Shown in pieces: positions 1 to 9,137 of a stretch of 64,000 nt of DNA. Numbering within the stretch: the first letter of the stretch is position 1; each line of letters opens with the position of its first letter. This DNA is from Vibrio inusitatus. Lineage in GTDB: Bacteria > Pseudomonadota > Gammaproteobacteria > Enterobacterales > Vibrionaceae. The notes beneath the pieces were generated by a model. The model had not been told where the DNA came from and did not search any database. It worked only from the letters and a program-made list of their open reading frames with translations. The stretch is from positions 496,001 through 560,000 of the forward strand of contig AP024878.1 in the NCBI GenBank assembly GCA_024346935.1, given 5' to 3'. The translations under genes and the position numbers were made by a program.

Positions 1-813
1 CAACAGGCTCGTGGCTTCCTACTAGGTGCTACAGCAGGTCGTACAACACTGAATGGTGAAGGCCTACAGCACGAAGATGGTCACTCGCACATCATGGCGA
101 ACACCGTACCTAACTGTATCTCTTATGACCCAACGTTTGCTTACGAGCTAGCGGTAATCATGCAAGACGGTATTCGTCGCATGTACGGTCCTGAGCAAGA
201 GAACGTTTACTACTACCTAACAGTAATGAACGAAAACTACGCAATGCCAGCAATGCCTGAAGGCGCTGAAGAAGGCATCCGTAAAGGTATCTATAAGCTT
301 GAGTCTTACGCTGGTGAGAAGTCTAAAGTTCAGCTAATGAGCTCTGGTACTATCATGAACGAAGCGCGTAAAGCTGCTCAGATTCTTAGCGAAGACTATG
401 GCGTAGCATCTGACATCTTCTCTGTAACATCGTTCAACGAGCTAACTCGTGACGGTCAAGCGGTAGAGCGTGACAACATGCTTCACCCAGAAGCTGAAGA
501 GAAAGTACCGTACATCACAACAGTTCTAGGTAACGAACCTGCAATCGCAGTAACTGATTACATGAAGAACTACGCTGAGCAAGTACGTGCATTTATGCCT
601 TCAGAGTCTTACAAGGTTCTTGGTACTGATGGTTTCGGTCGTTCAGATAGCCGTGAAAACCTACGTCGTCACTTCGAAGTTAACGCTGGCTACGTAGTTG
701 TTGCAGCACTAACTGAATTGGCTAAACGTGGTGATGTTGAGAAGTCAGTAGTTGCAGAAGCAATTGCTAAGTTCGACATCGACGCAGACAAAATTAACCC
801 GCAATACGCATAA
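1..813 (+). CDS. aceE: Pyruvate dehydrogenase E1 component, C-terminal part
   Basis: The reading frame is open from base 1 and ends at the TAA at 811-813, giving the last 270 residues of a protein that is normally about 887 residues long. The 5' end lies outside the window. The text matches the C-terminal half of the homodimeric thiamine-diphosphate E1 enzyme (GRTTLNGEGLQHEDGHSH, then the transketolase C-terminal domain). E1 decarboxylates pyruvate and passes the acetyl group to the lipoyl domains of AceF. It is followed after 28 bases by aceF with an AAGGGA ribosome-binding site, so the two are one operon. An internal ATG at 94 is not the start, because the upstream residues are conserved E1 sequence. 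Confidence 0.97.
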   Translation, partial: QQARGFLLGATAGRTTLNGEGLQHEDGHSHIMANTVPNCISYDPTFAYELAVIMQDGIRRMYGPEQENVYYYLTVMNENYAMPAMPEGAEEGIRKGIYKLESYAGEKSKVQLMSSGTIMNEARKAAQILSEDYGVASDIFSVTSFNELTRDGQAVERDNMLHPEAEEKVPYITTVLGNEPAIAVTDYMKNYAEQVRAFMPSESYKVLGTDGFGRSDSRENLRRHFEVNAGYVVVAALTELAKRGDVEKSVVAEAIAKFDIDADKINPQYA

Positions 814-841
814 GACTTCCATTTATTAAGGGAAATAAACA

Positions 842-2731
842 ATGACAATCGAAATTAATGTACCTGATATCGGTGCTGATGAGGTTGAAGTAACTGAGAT
901 TCTGGTTAACGTTGGTGACAAGGTTGAAGAAGAACAGTCACTGATCACTGTTGAAGGCGACAAAGCCTCAATGGAAGTACCTGCGTCTCAAGCGGGTATC
1001 GTTAAAGAAATCAAAATAGCTGAAGGCGATTCAGTGACTACTGGCTCTTTAATCATGATCTTTGAAGAGGCAGGCGCTACTACAGCACCTGCTGCTCCAG
1101 CAGTTGAAGCGGCGGCACCAGTCGCTGCTCCTGCCGGCGCTTCAGAACTAAAAGAAGTTAACGTACCAGACATCGGCGGTGACGAAGTAGAAGTTACTGA
1201 AATCATGGTTGCAGTTGGTGACACAGTTGAAGAAGAGCAATCTCTTCTTACTGTTGAAGGCGACAAAGCATCTATGGAAGTACCAGCACCATTTGCTGGT
1301 ACTGTTAAAGAAATCAAAGTAGCTTCAGGCGATTCTGTTTCTACTGGTTCTCTTATCATGGTATTTGAAACAGGTGCAAGTGCACCTGTAGCAGCTCCGG
1401 CAGCGGCGCAAGCTCCAGCAGTACCTGCTGCTCCAGCGGTTGCAGCTGTACAAGAAGTTAACGTACCAGACATCGGCGGTGATGAAGTAGAAGTTACTGA
1501 AATCATGGTTTCTGTTGGTGATAGCGTTGAAGAAGAGCAGTCACTAATTACTGTAGAAGGCGATAAGGCTTCTATGGAAGTACCAGCACCATTTGCGGGT
1601 ACAGTTAAGGAAATCAAGATTGCTGAAGGCGATTCAGTAACCACTGGTTCTCTAATCATGGTATTTGAAACTGCCGGTGGCGCAGTAGCATCTGCACCAG
1701 TAGCGGCACCTGCGGCAGCGCCTGCTCCAGCAGTTGCAGCACCTGCGGCAGCACCAGCAGCGGCAGCGTCAGCAACTAAGGGTGACTTCCAAGAGAATCA
1801 CGAGTATGCACACGCATCTCCAGTTGTTCGTCGTCTTGCTCGTGAGTTTGGCGTTAACCTATCTAAGGTTAAAGGTACTGGTCGTAAGAACCGTATCCTT
1901 AAAGAAGACGTTCAGACCTTTGTAAAAGACGCGCTTAAGCGCCTAGAGTCTGGTGCAGCAGCATCTGGTAAAGGTGACGGCAGTGCACTTGGTCTACTAC
2001 CATGGCCAAAAGTGGACTTCAGCAAGTTTGGTGATACTGAAGTTCAGAAACTTTCTAAGATCAAGAAGATCTCTGGCGCTAACCTGCACCGTAACTGGGT
2101 AATGATCCCGCACGTTACACAGTGGGATAATGCAGATATCACTGAACTAGAGAAGTTCCGTAAAGAGCAAAACGCATTTGAAGCGAAGAAAGACTCAGGC
2201 ATTAAGATCACACCACTTGTGTTTATCTTGAAGGCCGTAGCGAAAGCACTTGAAGAGTTCCCTTCATTCAACTCGTCTCTATCTGAAGATGGCGAAAGCA
2301 TCATTCTGAAGAAATACGTGAACGTAGGTATCGCTGTTGATACGCCAAACGGTCTTGTTGTTCCTGTATTTAAGGACGTAAACAAGAAAGGCATCTATGA
2401 GTTGTCTGCTGAACTAGCAGCTATCTCTAAGAAAGCACGTTCTGGTAAGCTAACAGCTGCAGATATGCAGGGTGGTTGTTTCACTATCTCAAGCCTAGGT
2501 GGTATCGGCGGTACTGCATTCACTCCAATCGTGAATGCACCAGAAGTCGGTATCCTTGGTGTATCTAAGTCTGAGATGAAGCCAGTATGGAACGGCAGTG
2601 AGTTTACTCCTCGCCTAATGCTTCCATTGTCGCTGTCTTATGACCACCGTGTTATCGATGGTGCAGAAGGTGCACGATTCATTACCTTCTTAAACCAATG
2701 CCTAAGCGATATTCGCCGTTTGGTAATGTAA
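842..2731 (+). CDS. aceF: Pyruvate dehydrogenase E2, dihydrolipoamide acetyltransferase
   Basis: The 629-residue core subunit of the pyruvate dehydrogenase complex moves acetyl groups from E1 to coenzyme A. Three lipoyl domains are visible, each with the lipoylation motif [10 protein letters not shown]; the modified lysines are K41, K142 and K242. They are joined by Ala/Pro-rich flexible linkers. A peripheral subunit-binding domain follows at about 325-365 ([19 protein letters not shown]), then the trimer-forming catalytic domain with the DHRVIDG motif (H602, D606). Length and three-domain layout match E. coli AceF (630 residues). Lipoyl domains 2 and 3 are very similar at DNA level. It lies between aceE and a terminator at 2739, with lpdA next. 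Confidence 0.98.
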   Translation: MTIEINVPDIGADEVEVTEILVNVGDKVEEEQSLITVEGDKASMEVPASQAGIVKEIKIAEGDSVTTGSLIMIFEEAGATTAPAAPAVEAAAPVAAPAGASELKEVNVPDIGGDEVEVTEIMVAVGDTVEEEQSLLTVEGDKASMEVPAPFAGTVKEIKVASGDSVSTGSLIMVFETGASAPVAAPAAAQAPAVPAAPAVAAVQEVNVPDIGGDEVEVTEIMVSVGDSVEEEQSLITVEGDKASMEVPAPFAGTVKEIKIAEGDSVTTGSLIMVFETAGGAVASAPVAAPAAAPAPAVAAPAAAPAAAASATKGDFQENHEYAHASPVVRRLAREFGVNLSKVKGTGRKNRILKEDVQTFVKDALKRLESGAAASGKGDGSALGLLPWPKVDFSKFGDTEVQKLSKIKKISGANLHRNWVMIPHVTQWDNADITELEKFRKEQNAFEAKKDSGIKITPLVFILKAVAKALEEFPSFNSSLSEDGESIILKKYVNVGIAVDTPNGLVVPVFKDVNKKGIYELSAELAAISKKARSGKLTAADMQGGCFTISSLGGIGGTAFTPIVNAPEVGILGVSKSEMKPVWNGSEFTPRLMLPLSLSYDHRVIDGAEGARFITFLNQCLSDIRRLVM

Positions 2732-2738
2732 AAAACAG

Positions 2739-2763
2739 AGCAGCTCGATAGAGCTGCTTTTTG
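2739..2763 (+). terminator. Rho-independent terminator after aceF
   Basis: AGCAGCTC (2739-2746), a GATA loop, GAGCTGCT (2751-2758), then a run of five T. It begins 7 bases after the aceF stop, so lpdA probably depends partly on its own promoter. Confidence 0.85.
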
Positions 2764-2856
2764 TCGCAAATATTTAACAAAATTTGGCGCAACTTAAGAT
2801 AAAGTCGCGCCGAATTGTTGTATAGCTCACAGCCTAAATGGAATTAGTTTTCTCTT

Positions 2857-2876
2857 AGTTTACAAGTTTGTAAACT
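2857..2876. promoter_or_regulatory. Inverted repeat in the lpdA promoter region
   Basis: AGTTTACAA, a 2-base centre (GT), then TTGTAAACT form a perfect 9-bp dyad 57 bases before the lpdA ATG, inside the 200-base aceF-lpdA gap. There is no T run, so it is not a terminator. It could be a transcription factor site for the separate lpdA promoter; the factor is not identified. Confidence 0.45.
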
Positions 2877-2932
2877 GGGGCGACGCAAATACCCAATTAG
2901 CCTGTTAGGGATAATGACTACAAGAGGTCAAA

Positions 2933-4357
2933 ATGAGCAAAGAAATTAAAGCCCAAGTTGTAGTACTTGGTTCAGGTCCTGCTGGATACTCTGCCGCTTT
3001 CCGTTGCGCAGATTTAGGTCTTGAAACTGTACTTGTTGAACGCTACAGCACTCTAGGTGGTGTTTGTCTTAACGTGGGTTGTATCCCATCGAAAGCACTT
3101 CTTCACGTTTCTAAAGTTATCGAAGAAGCAAAAGCGATGGCTGAGCACGGTGTTGTATTTGGTGAGCCAACAACAGACATCAGCAAAATTCGTATCTGGA
3201 AAGAGAAAGTTGTAGACCAACTGACTGGCGGCCTTAACGGCATGGCTAAGATGCGTAAAGTAACTGTTGTTAACGGTTTCGGTAAGTTTACTGGCCCTAA
3301 TACGCTTCAAGTTGAAGGCGAAGAGTCAACAAAAGTAACTTTTGACAACGCAATCATTGCTGCGGGTTCTCGCCCAATCAAACTTCCATTCATTCCACAT
3401 GAAGACCCACGTATTTGGGATTCTACGGATGCTCTAGAACTGAAAGAAGTACCAGAGAAACTGCTGATCATGGGCGGTGGTATCATCGGTCTTGAGATGG
3501 GTACGGTATATCACTCTCTAGGTTCAAAAGTTGACGTTGTTGAGATGTTTGATCAAGTCATCCCAGCAGCAGATAAAGATATCGTTAAAGTCTTCACTAA
3601 ACGCATTAAAAACAAATTCAAGCTAATGCTTGAAACTAAAGTGACTGCAGTAGAAGCGAAAGAAGACGGTATTTACGTATCAATGGAAGGCAAAAAAGCG
3701 CCGGCAGAAGCGGAGCGTTACGACGCTGTTCTTGTTGCTATCGGTCGTGTTCCAAATGGTGCACTTATTGATGCTGAAAAAGCGGGCATTGAAGTTGATG
3801 AGCGTGGTTTCATCAACGTTGATAAGCAATTGCGCACTAACGTGCCGCATATTCACGCTATCGGTGATGTTGTTGGTCAACCAATGCTTGCACACAAAGG
3901 TGTGCATGAAGGTCACGTAGCAGCAGAGGTTATCTCTGGTAAGAAGCACTACTTTGACCCTAAAGTTATTCCTTCAATTGCTTATACTGAGCCAGAAGTA
4001 GCATGGGTAGGTAAGACTGAGAAAGAAGCGAAAGCTGAAGGTATTAACTACGAAGTATCTACTTTCCCTTGGGCTGCTTCTGGTCGTGCAATCGCATCAG
4101 ATTGTGCTGACGGTGTGACTAAGATGATCTTCGATAAAGATACTCATCGCGTAATCGGTGGTGCTATTGTTGGTACTAATGGCGGCGAGCTTCTTGGTGA
4201 AATCGGTCTAGCTATCGAGATGGGTTGTGATGCGGAAGATATTGCATTAACTATCCACGCTCACCCAACACTGCATGAGTCTGTTGGTCTAGCTGCTGAA
4301 GTATTCGAAGGCTCAATCACTGACCTTCCAAACAAGAAAGCAGTGAAGAAGAAGTAA
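2933..4357 (+). CDS. lpdA: Dihydrolipoamide dehydrogenase (E3)
   Basis: The 474-residue FAD enzyme reoxidises dihydrolipoamide with NAD+. It is the shared E3 of the pyruvate and 2-oxoglutarate dehydrogenase complexes and usually also of the glycine cleavage system. It shows the N-terminal FAD fold (VVVLGSGPAGYSAA), the redox disulfide in GGVCLNVGCIPSKAL (C45, C50), the NAD-binding GGGIIGLEMG and the C-terminal HAHPTLHES catalytic histidine-glutamate motif. The length equals E. coli Lpd. The 200-base gap and terminator before it suggest an independent promoter in addition to readthrough from aceEF. It ends in a strong terminator. Confidence 0.98.
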   Translation: MSKEIKAQVVVLGSGPAGYSAAFRCADLGLETVLVERYSTLGGVCLNVGCIPSKALLHVSKVIEEAKAMAEHGVVFGEPTTDISKIRIWKEKVVDQLTGGLNGMAKMRKVTVVNGFGKFTGPNTLQVEGEESTKVTFDNAIIAAGSRPIKLPFIPHEDPRIWDSTDALELKEVPEKLLIMGGGIIGLEMGTVYHSLGSKVDVVEMFDQVIPAADKDIVKVFTKRIKNKFKLMLETKVTAVEAKEDGIYVSMEGKKAPAEAERYDAVLVAIGRVPNGALIDAEKAGIEVDERGFINVDKQLRTNVPHIHAIGDVVGQPMLAHKGVHEGHVAAEVISGKKHYFDPKVIPSIAYTEPEVAWVGKTEKEAKAEGINYEVSTFPWAASGRAIASDCADGVTKMIFDKDTHRVIGGAIVGTNGGELLGEIGLAIEMGCDAEDIALTIHAHPTLHESVGLAAEVFEGSITDLPNKKAVKKK

Positions 4358-4390
4358 CTTCTTATTTGCTGAATCATTAGTTTGAAAATA

Positions 4391-4419
4391 AAACCCAGCT
4401 TTTTAGCTGGGTTTTTTTT
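4391..4419 (+). terminator. Terminator after lpdA
   Basis: AAACCCAGCT, a TTTT loop, AGCTGGGTTT and a run of eight T. Classic intrinsic terminator, 34 bases after the lpdA stop. Confidence 0.92.
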
Positions 4420-4567
4420 CGGTTTCAAATATTGTTTGTTACAATGCTCGCCCATTTTAAGCGTAACGACTTTTTCGAGCTCACCTTGCCGTTCGAGCGC
4501 ATAATTTTGCGACAGCATGGTATTGGGTAGCTATAGTTGATGCGAATCCAAAAAACGAGAGAACAGT

Positions 4568-5095
4568 ATGAAACATACCGTAGAAGTGATGATCTCTGAA
4601 CAAGAGGTTCAAGAACGAGTACAGCAGCTTGGTGCATTAATTAATGAGCACTATAAAGATAGTGAAGAGCTCGTTATGGTAGGACTTCTACGCGGCTCGT
4701 TTGTCTTTATGGCTGATTTGTCTCGCGCGGTTACGGTAAACCATAGTGTTGATTTCATGACGGCTTCTAGCTACGGAAACACCATGGAAAGCTCCCGTGA
4801 CGTACGTATCTTGAAAGACCTTGATGATGACATCCAAGGCAAAGATGTATTGCTGGTGGAAGACATCATAGATACAGGCAATACACTCAGTAAGGTGTGT
4901 GAAATCTTATCTATCCGCGAACCTAACTCTATTCAAATAGCAACACTACTCGACAAACCTTCGCGTCGTGAAGTAAAGGTCGATGTTAAGTGGATTGGCT
5001 TTGAGATTCCAGATGAGTTTGTAGTGGGTGTGGGCATCGATTACGCGCAAAAATATCGCAACCTGCCATACATAGGTAAAGTTGTACCTTTATAA
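4568..5095 (+). CDS. hpt: Hypoxanthine phosphoribosyltransferase
   Basis: This 175-residue type I phosphoribosyltransferase salvages hypoxanthine (and some guanine) to the nucleotide using PRPP. The PRPP-binding loop is [14 protein letters not shown] at about 97-110. The early GLLRGSF motif and the length are typical of Hpt. The ATG at 4568 is preceded by GAGAACAGT as ribosome-binding site. It stands alone, convergent with the carbonic anhydrase gene, and shares a bidirectional terminator with it. Confidence 0.96.
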   Translation: MKHTVEVMISEQEVQERVQQLGALINEHYKDSEELVMVGLLRGSFVFMADLSRAVTVNHSVDFMTASSYGNTMESSRDVRILKDLDDDIQGKDVLLVEDIIDTGNTLSKVCEILSIREPNSIQIATLLDKPSRREVKVDVKWIGFEIPDEFVVGVGIDYAQKYRNLPYIGKVVPL

Positions 5096-5115
5096 TTGGC
5101 GTATATCAGAAAGTA

Positions 5116-5140
5116 AAATACCCGCATATAGCGGGTATTT
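5116..5140. terminator. Bidirectional terminator between hpt and can
   Basis: AAATACCCGC, an ATATA loop, GCGGGTATTT: a 10-bp perfect stem with A and T flanks on both sides, between the convergent hpt and can stop codons. Confidence 0.85.
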
Positions 5141-5157
5141 ATTTAATTGAGACTCGA

Positions 5158-5808
5158 TTAATCTTGCTCTAGGATTTTCGACATAGCAGCAGGAAAGTTC
5201 GCTTCTAGTGTTTCTCTGCTTGAGCAGCGTACGCCTAGGTCCTCTAACTTGCCATCACCGATACCATATACAACGCCATGTATCTCAACGTCTTGGCCTC
5301 GTTCCCATGCAGATTGCATGATGGTTGAATTTGCTAAGTTGTAGACTTGTCCTGCTACGTTAATTTCGCAAAGCTTATTTGAACGTTCTTCTTCAGAAAG
5401 AGGATCAAGAAAACTACGGTGCTTTAGGTAGAGATCTCGGATGTGTAATAACCAGTTATTGATAAGCCCTAGCTTAGGGTTGTCGATAGAGGCATTTACG
5501 CCACCACAACCGTAGTGCCCACAAATAATTATGTGTTTAACTTTTAGTACATCTACGGCATATTGGACGACAGATAAGCAGTTTAAGTCCGTATGTATCA
5601 CCTGGTTTGCTACGTTTCGGTGAACGAATAGCTCTCCAGAATATAGTCCTGTAAGACGTTCTGCTGGAACTCGACTATCAGAGCATCCTATCCATAGGAA
5701 ATCAGGGTTTTGTCCCTGCGCCAATGTAGTAAAATACTCAGGCTCATCAGCTGTGCGAGATTTTGACCATTTGGAATTATTCTCAAATAACTGTTTAATT
5801 TCTGGCAT
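5158..5808 (-). CDS. can: Beta-class carbonic anhydrase
   Basis: The 216-residue cytoplasmic zinc enzyme interconverts CO2 and bicarbonate, supplying bicarbonate for carboxylations. The zinc ligands are visible as C42 and D44 in GCSDSR and H98 and C101 in GHYGCGG, at the same residue numbers as E. coli Can. D44-R46 forms the usual Asp-Arg dyad, and the family length (about 220) fits. It is divergent from yadG, and from memory it is next to hpt and yadGH in E. coli as well, so the block is conserved. Confidence 0.97.
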   Translation of the reverse strand: MPEIKQLFENNSKWSKSRTADEPEYFTTLAQGQNPDFLWIGCSDSRVPAERLTGLYSGELFVHRNVANQVIHTDLNCLSVVQYAVDVLKVKHIIICGHYGCGGVNASIDNPKLGLINNWLLHIRDLYLKHRSFLDPLSEEERSNKLCEINVAGQVYNLANSTIMQSAWERGQDVEIHGVVYGIGDGKLEDLGVRCSSRETLEANFPAAMSKILEQD

Positions 5809-5902
5809 GTTAAGTCCTTTTTTGAATCTTGGGTTACTATACCTAAAATTCGCTCAAATCAAATCGGATTTGTGACAAATAACCACTAAGAATCAACTTC
5901 AT

Positions 5903-6826
5903 ATGTATGCATTAGAAATAGAAAATCTACGAAAGACCTATAAAGGTGGCTTTGAGGCTTTAAAGGGCGTATCCCTTCAAGTTAAAAAAGGCGACTTCTA
6001 CGCATTGCTTGGTCCCAATGGTGCAGGTAAATCCACTACCATTGGTATTATTTCATCTTTGGTCAATAAGACCTCTGGTGAGGTTACTGTGTTTGGACAT
6101 AACATTAGTAAAGATTTGGAGTTAGCCAAGCAGCACTTAGGGTTGGTTCCTCAAGAATTCAATTTCAATATGTTCGAAACAGTAGAGCAAATTGTGTTGC
6201 AACAAGCGGGTTACTACGGTGTTTCCCGCGAAGATGGGAAGCTCCGAGCAGAGAAGTACTTAAAGCAGTTGGATTTGTGGGACAAGCGTAGCGAAAGAGC
6301 TCGAAGCCTCTCTGGTGGCATGAAGCGTCGCTTGATGATTGCTCGTGCCTTAATGCATGAGCCAAAGTTATTGATTCTTGATGAACCTACCGCGGGCGTT
6401 GATATTGAACTGCGACGCTCAATGTGGGAGTTTTTGCAGAAAATCAATAAAGAAGGGATCACGATTATCCTTACTACGCACTACCTTGAAGAAGCTGAAA
6501 TGTTGTGTCGCAATATTGGCATCATCAACCGTGGTGAGCTAATCGAAGACACCAGCATGAAGAGCCTGCTTAATAAACTGCAAGTAGAGACGTTTATCCT
6601 TGATCTCGAAGAAGGCACAGAGCCAGCTCCTCTTGAAGATGTCGTCAGTCAGACTTTAGTGAACGGCTCTTTAGAGATTGAATTGAAGAAAGAGCAGGGC
6701 CTTAATCATGTCTTTTCTCAATTAACGGACGCCGGTATCAAGGTGTTATCAATGCGTAATAAGGCTAACCGTTTGGAAGAGCTTTTTGTGACCATAGTGC
6801 GAGATCAAGCAGAGGAACAACAATAA
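5903..6826 (+). CDS. yadG: ABC transporter ATPase YadG
   Basis: This 307-residue ABC-2 type nucleotide-binding subunit has Walker A GPNGAGKSTT near residue 38, the signature LSGGMKRRLMIARALMHE, Walker B LLILDEPTAGVD and the H-loop TTHYLEEAE. Long stretches match E. coli YadG as remembered. The family drives drug or lipid-like export, but the YadGH substrate is not established. It overlaps yadH by one base (TAATG), so the two are translationally coupled. Confidence 0.94.
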   Translation: MYALEIENLRKTYKGGFEALKGVSLQVKKGDFYALLGPNGAGKSTTIGIISSLVNKTSGEVTVFGHNISKDLELAKQHLGLVPQEFNFNMFETVEQIVLQQAGYYGVSREDGKLRAEKYLKQLDLWDKRSERARSLSGGMKRRLMIARALMHEPKLLILDEPTAGVDIELRRSMWEFLQKINKEGITIILTTHYLEEAEMLCRNIGIINRGELIEDTSMKSLLNKLQVETFILDLEEGTEPAPLEDVVSQTLVNGSLEIELKKEQGLNHVFSQLTDAGIKVLSMRNKANRLEELFVTIVRDQAEEQQ

Positions 6827-7596
6827 TGTACTCGGTGTATTGGATAGCTTTTAAAAGCTTATTGAGAAAAGAGATCAACCGCTTCACACGTATTTGGGTG
6901 CAGACACTAGTACCCCCAGCGATAACAATGACTCTTTACTTCATCATCTTTGGTAATTTGATTGGCTCGCGTATTGGGCAAATGAACGGCTTTAGCTATA
7001 TGGAATATATAGTACCGGGCCTTATTATGATGAGTGTGATTACCAATTCATATTCCAATGTAGCCTCGTCATTTTTCAGTGCTAAATTTCAGAAAAATAT
7101 AGAAGAATTGCTAGTAGCGCCGGTTCCAACTTACGTGATCATTGCAGGTTTTGTGATGGGTGGAGTCGTTCGTGGCTTACTAGTGGGTACGATTGTTACC
7201 TTTGTTTCGCTGTTCTTTGTTGATCTGCAAGTTCAACATTGGGGTGTGATTATCGCAACTGTCTTTTTGACATCAGTAGTCTTCGCTTTAGGTGGACTGA
7301 TCAATGCGGTGTTTGCTGGTACATTCGATGATATCTCCATCATACCCACCTTCATTTTGACGCCTTTGACATACTTAGGTGGCGTGTTCTACTCGATAAA
7401 TTTACTTCCTGAGTTCTGGCAGACAGTATCGAAAATTAATCCAATCGTGTATATGGTGAATGCATTTCGCTATGGATTCTTAGGTGTGTCTGATGTGGAT
7501 ATCGTCAGTTCGTTTTCTGTTTTGCTGATATTCGTCGCTGTGCTTTTTGCAGTTGCTTACCGATTAGTCGATAAAGGCATTGGCTTGAGAAGTTAA
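6826..7596 (+). CDS. yadH: ABC-2 type permease YadH
   Basis: The 256-residue inner-membrane permease of the YadG exporter has about six hydrophobic segments (near residues 25-45, 60-80, 105-130, 140-165, 172-190, 228-248), typical of the ABC-2 family. The conserved NPIVYMVNAFRYGFLGVSD stretch before the last helix is characteristic of YadH/NodJ-like permeases. The start overlaps the yadG stop by one base. A terminator follows 35 bases after the stop. Confidence 0.93.
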   Translation: MYSVYWIAFKSLLRKEINRFTRIWVQTLVPPAITMTLYFIIFGNLIGSRIGQMNGFSYMEYIVPGLIMMSVITNSYSNVASSFFSAKFQKNIEELLVAPVPTYVIIAGFVMGGVVRGLLVGTIVTFVSLFFVDLQVQHWGVIIATVFLTSVVFALGGLINAVFAGTFDDISIIPTFILTPLTYLGGVFYSINLLPEFWQTVSKINPIVYMVNAFRYGFLGVSDVDIVSSFSVLLIFVAVLFAVAYRLVDKGIGLRS

Positions 7597-7630
7597 TTAA
7601 GCTAAAAGCTTGAACTGATGATTTAGAGAT

Positions 7631-7655
7631 ATGGCAGTATTCACTGCCATTTTTT
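7631..7655 (+). terminator. Terminator after yadH
   Basis: ATGGCAGT, an ATTC loop, ACTGCCAT and six T. It ends the yadGH operon and marks the left edge of the accessory island. Confidence 0.85.
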
Positions 7656-7699
7656 ATGTTTAGCTTAATCAAATATTTTGTTGCTATGTGTAGCATTTC

Positions 7700-8350
7700 T
7701 TAGCCGACTAAAAAACACTCGAACGTAGCAATAATTTCCATATCATCTGTGTATTCTACAGTTCTGAGAGGCTCTGGAATATTGTCTTGTACACAATACA
7801 AAAACCGCTTGTCATGAACCGAGTAGTACTCCATGTATGAAATAGGACCATCTTTCAGTGTTCTTACAATAACTAGTTGTCCAGAAACTGGTTTTTTATC
7901 ACTATCAAAGTAAATATGCCCGGCATGGTTCATTTTACCCATTGGATGATTGAGCCAAACCATAAATATACTTGGCTTGTTGCCTGACGGGCACAGAAAG
8001 CGTGTAATAGTGTCATTTTCAGATGCTTCAGAAAGAAGAACATCGATACCTCGTTCTGAAATTTCATTCAAAGAGAACAATGGCGCTCCAGAGCGTTTCT
8101 GACTATCTACCTCGTGATCGCGATTGATTGGCCCCTTTCCAGTTAGAAGCCATTCAACATTACAATCGAGAGTCTTGCTTAGTAGTAAGGCGCTATCCGC
8201 CATAATGGATTTTGCTGGATGTAGCATGATGTTTGTGATTACGGCTCGGCTTACCCCTGATACCTTCGATAAAGCCAAATTCGATTTAATGTTCAAATCA
8301 TTCATTCGCTTTTGAATGTTTTTTGCCAGAATAGATTGTTCAGATGCCAT
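7700..8350 (-). CDS. CI-like helix-turn-helix regulator with S24-like C-terminal domain
   Basis: The 216-residue protein has an N-terminal Xre-type helix-turn-helix (residues about 8-70, LALSKVSGVSRAVITNI) followed by the WLLTGKGP linker seen in many phage CI and Vibrio CI-like regulators. Its C-terminal domain (about 125-216) resembles the LexA/CI peptidase S24 fold (PVSGQLVIVRTLKDG). I do not see a clear catalytic serine and lysine pair, so self-cleavage may be lost. The role is inferred: a transcriptional repressor, possibly of its own gene and of neighbours in the island. A dyad lies just upstream of its start. It could be a phage or plasmid remnant kept as a host regulator. Confidence 0.72.
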   Translation of the reverse strand: MASEQSILAKNIQKRMNDLNIKSNLALSKVSGVSRAVITNIMLHPAKSIMADSALLLSKTLDCNVEWLLTGKGPINRDHEVDSQKRSGAPLFSLNEISERGIDVLLSEASENDTITRFLCPSGNKPSIFMVWLNHPMGKMNHAGHIYFDSDKKPVSGQLVIVRTLKDGPISYMEYYSVHDKRFLYCVQDNIPEPLRTVEYTDDMEIIATFECFLVG

Positions 8351-8368
8351 AATTCTTTCTTCTTATCT

Positions 8369-8392
8369 AAAGTGTCTTGATCACTACACTTT
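8369..8392. promoter_or_regulatory. Candidate operator of the CI-like regulator
   Basis: AAAGTGT (8369-8375) and ACACTTT (8386-8392) form a perfect inverted repeat separated by 10 bases, beginning 19 bases upstream of the regulator's start codon. A nested dyad (AGTG ... CACT, 8371-8385) overlaps it. Dyads of this spacing just ahead of CI-type genes usually mediate autoregulation; binding is inferred. Confidence 0.5.
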
Positions 8393-8548
8393 GATATTAC
8401 TCTTAATTTTAAAAATGGGTAGTGCTCGTAACCAAAATAATCATGTCTTATTCCTTGCGAAACAGCATGAGCATAGGTTTTGAAGCAGAGTAGGGATTAA
8501 ACGTTAGAACACCAATAGAGGAAAAGACGATTTATTTATTGCAGTGCT

Positions 8549-8891
8549 TTAAGTAAGGCCAGATATTGTTGTAAGCACTAGGTAGCGACTCTTAATCTCA
8601 TCATCCACTTCTGCTTGGCTTAAGTGAAACTCAATACAACGGTAATCACCGTTTATGTGTAAAAAGCATATGATAAATATCCATATCATCGAGCATTGAG
8701 CTTGAAAGATAAACCAATTGACCTGTGCCCACTGGTGTCAAAGCAAGAAGAGCGATTGATGGATCAAAGTCTTCCCCAAACTGTGTAACTAACTCGCTCG
8801 TAAGTTCAGATTACTGCTAGCAAGTGAAACTGCTATAGCTGAAAGCTTCATTAGACGATCATTAAATGCATTCCCTGTAGTCTTCAAGCAT
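8549..8891 (-). pseudogene. Frameshifted remnant of an unrecognised protein of about 114 residues
   Basis: No intact frame exists, but the minus strand reads as one protein if frames are switched. From an ATG at 8891 the text runs MLEDYREC, then FNDRLMKLSAIAVSLASSN, then SELVTQFGEDFDPSIALLA ... DIYHMLFTHK, then GDYRCIEFHLSQAEVDDE to a TAA at 8549. At least three small shifts are needed; the last is explained by a single extra base in AAACGG near 8650. Composition and flow are those of a soluble protein. The family is not recognised, and database comparison of the three fragments was not possible here. Its decay suggests that the island is losing genes. Confidence 0.6.
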
Positions 8892-8915
8892 CTATCTATT
8901 TACTCAGAGGATCAT

Positions 8916-9104
8916 GTGTTGTTGTGTCGGCAGTCAGTTTTAGTCATTGCTTTAACCTTGTTCTTTATTGAAGAGAATACTTGGTTATCAGTTGCTCTGA
9001 TGAAACTCATAGACAGCACTACCAATTCCAAATCATATAGGACTAACTATTACACTGATATTGATGACTCGAATGGGTCTGTATTGGTTGCTTTTTTAAC
9101 TTAA
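8916..9104 (+). CDS. Possible small hydrophobic-start protein, 62 residues
   Basis: A GTG start with a fair ribosome-binding site (AGAGG, five bases upstream) opens a 62-residue frame with a hydrophobic N-terminal stretch (SVLVIALTLFFI) followed by a polar tail rich in Asn, Ser, Thr and Tyr. No family is recognised. It starts 25 bases from, and divergent to, the frameshifted remnant on the other strand. Random open frames of this size are common in AT-rich DNA, so this is a weak call. Confidence 0.22.
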   Translation: MLLCRQSVLVIALTLFFIEENTWLSVALMKLIDSTTNSKSYRTNYYTDIDDSNGSVLVAFLT

Positions 9105-9137
9105 TGCTGCGTAAGTGGATGGTGAATGAGATTTACT

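Noticed and set aside
988..1659. A 223-residue antisense frame in aceF
   Set aside because: It mirrors the repeated lipoyl domains and has no independent coding signals.
8124..8315. A 63-residue frame inside the CI-like regulator gene on the plus strand
   Set aside because: It lies entirely antisense to a recognised HTH domain.
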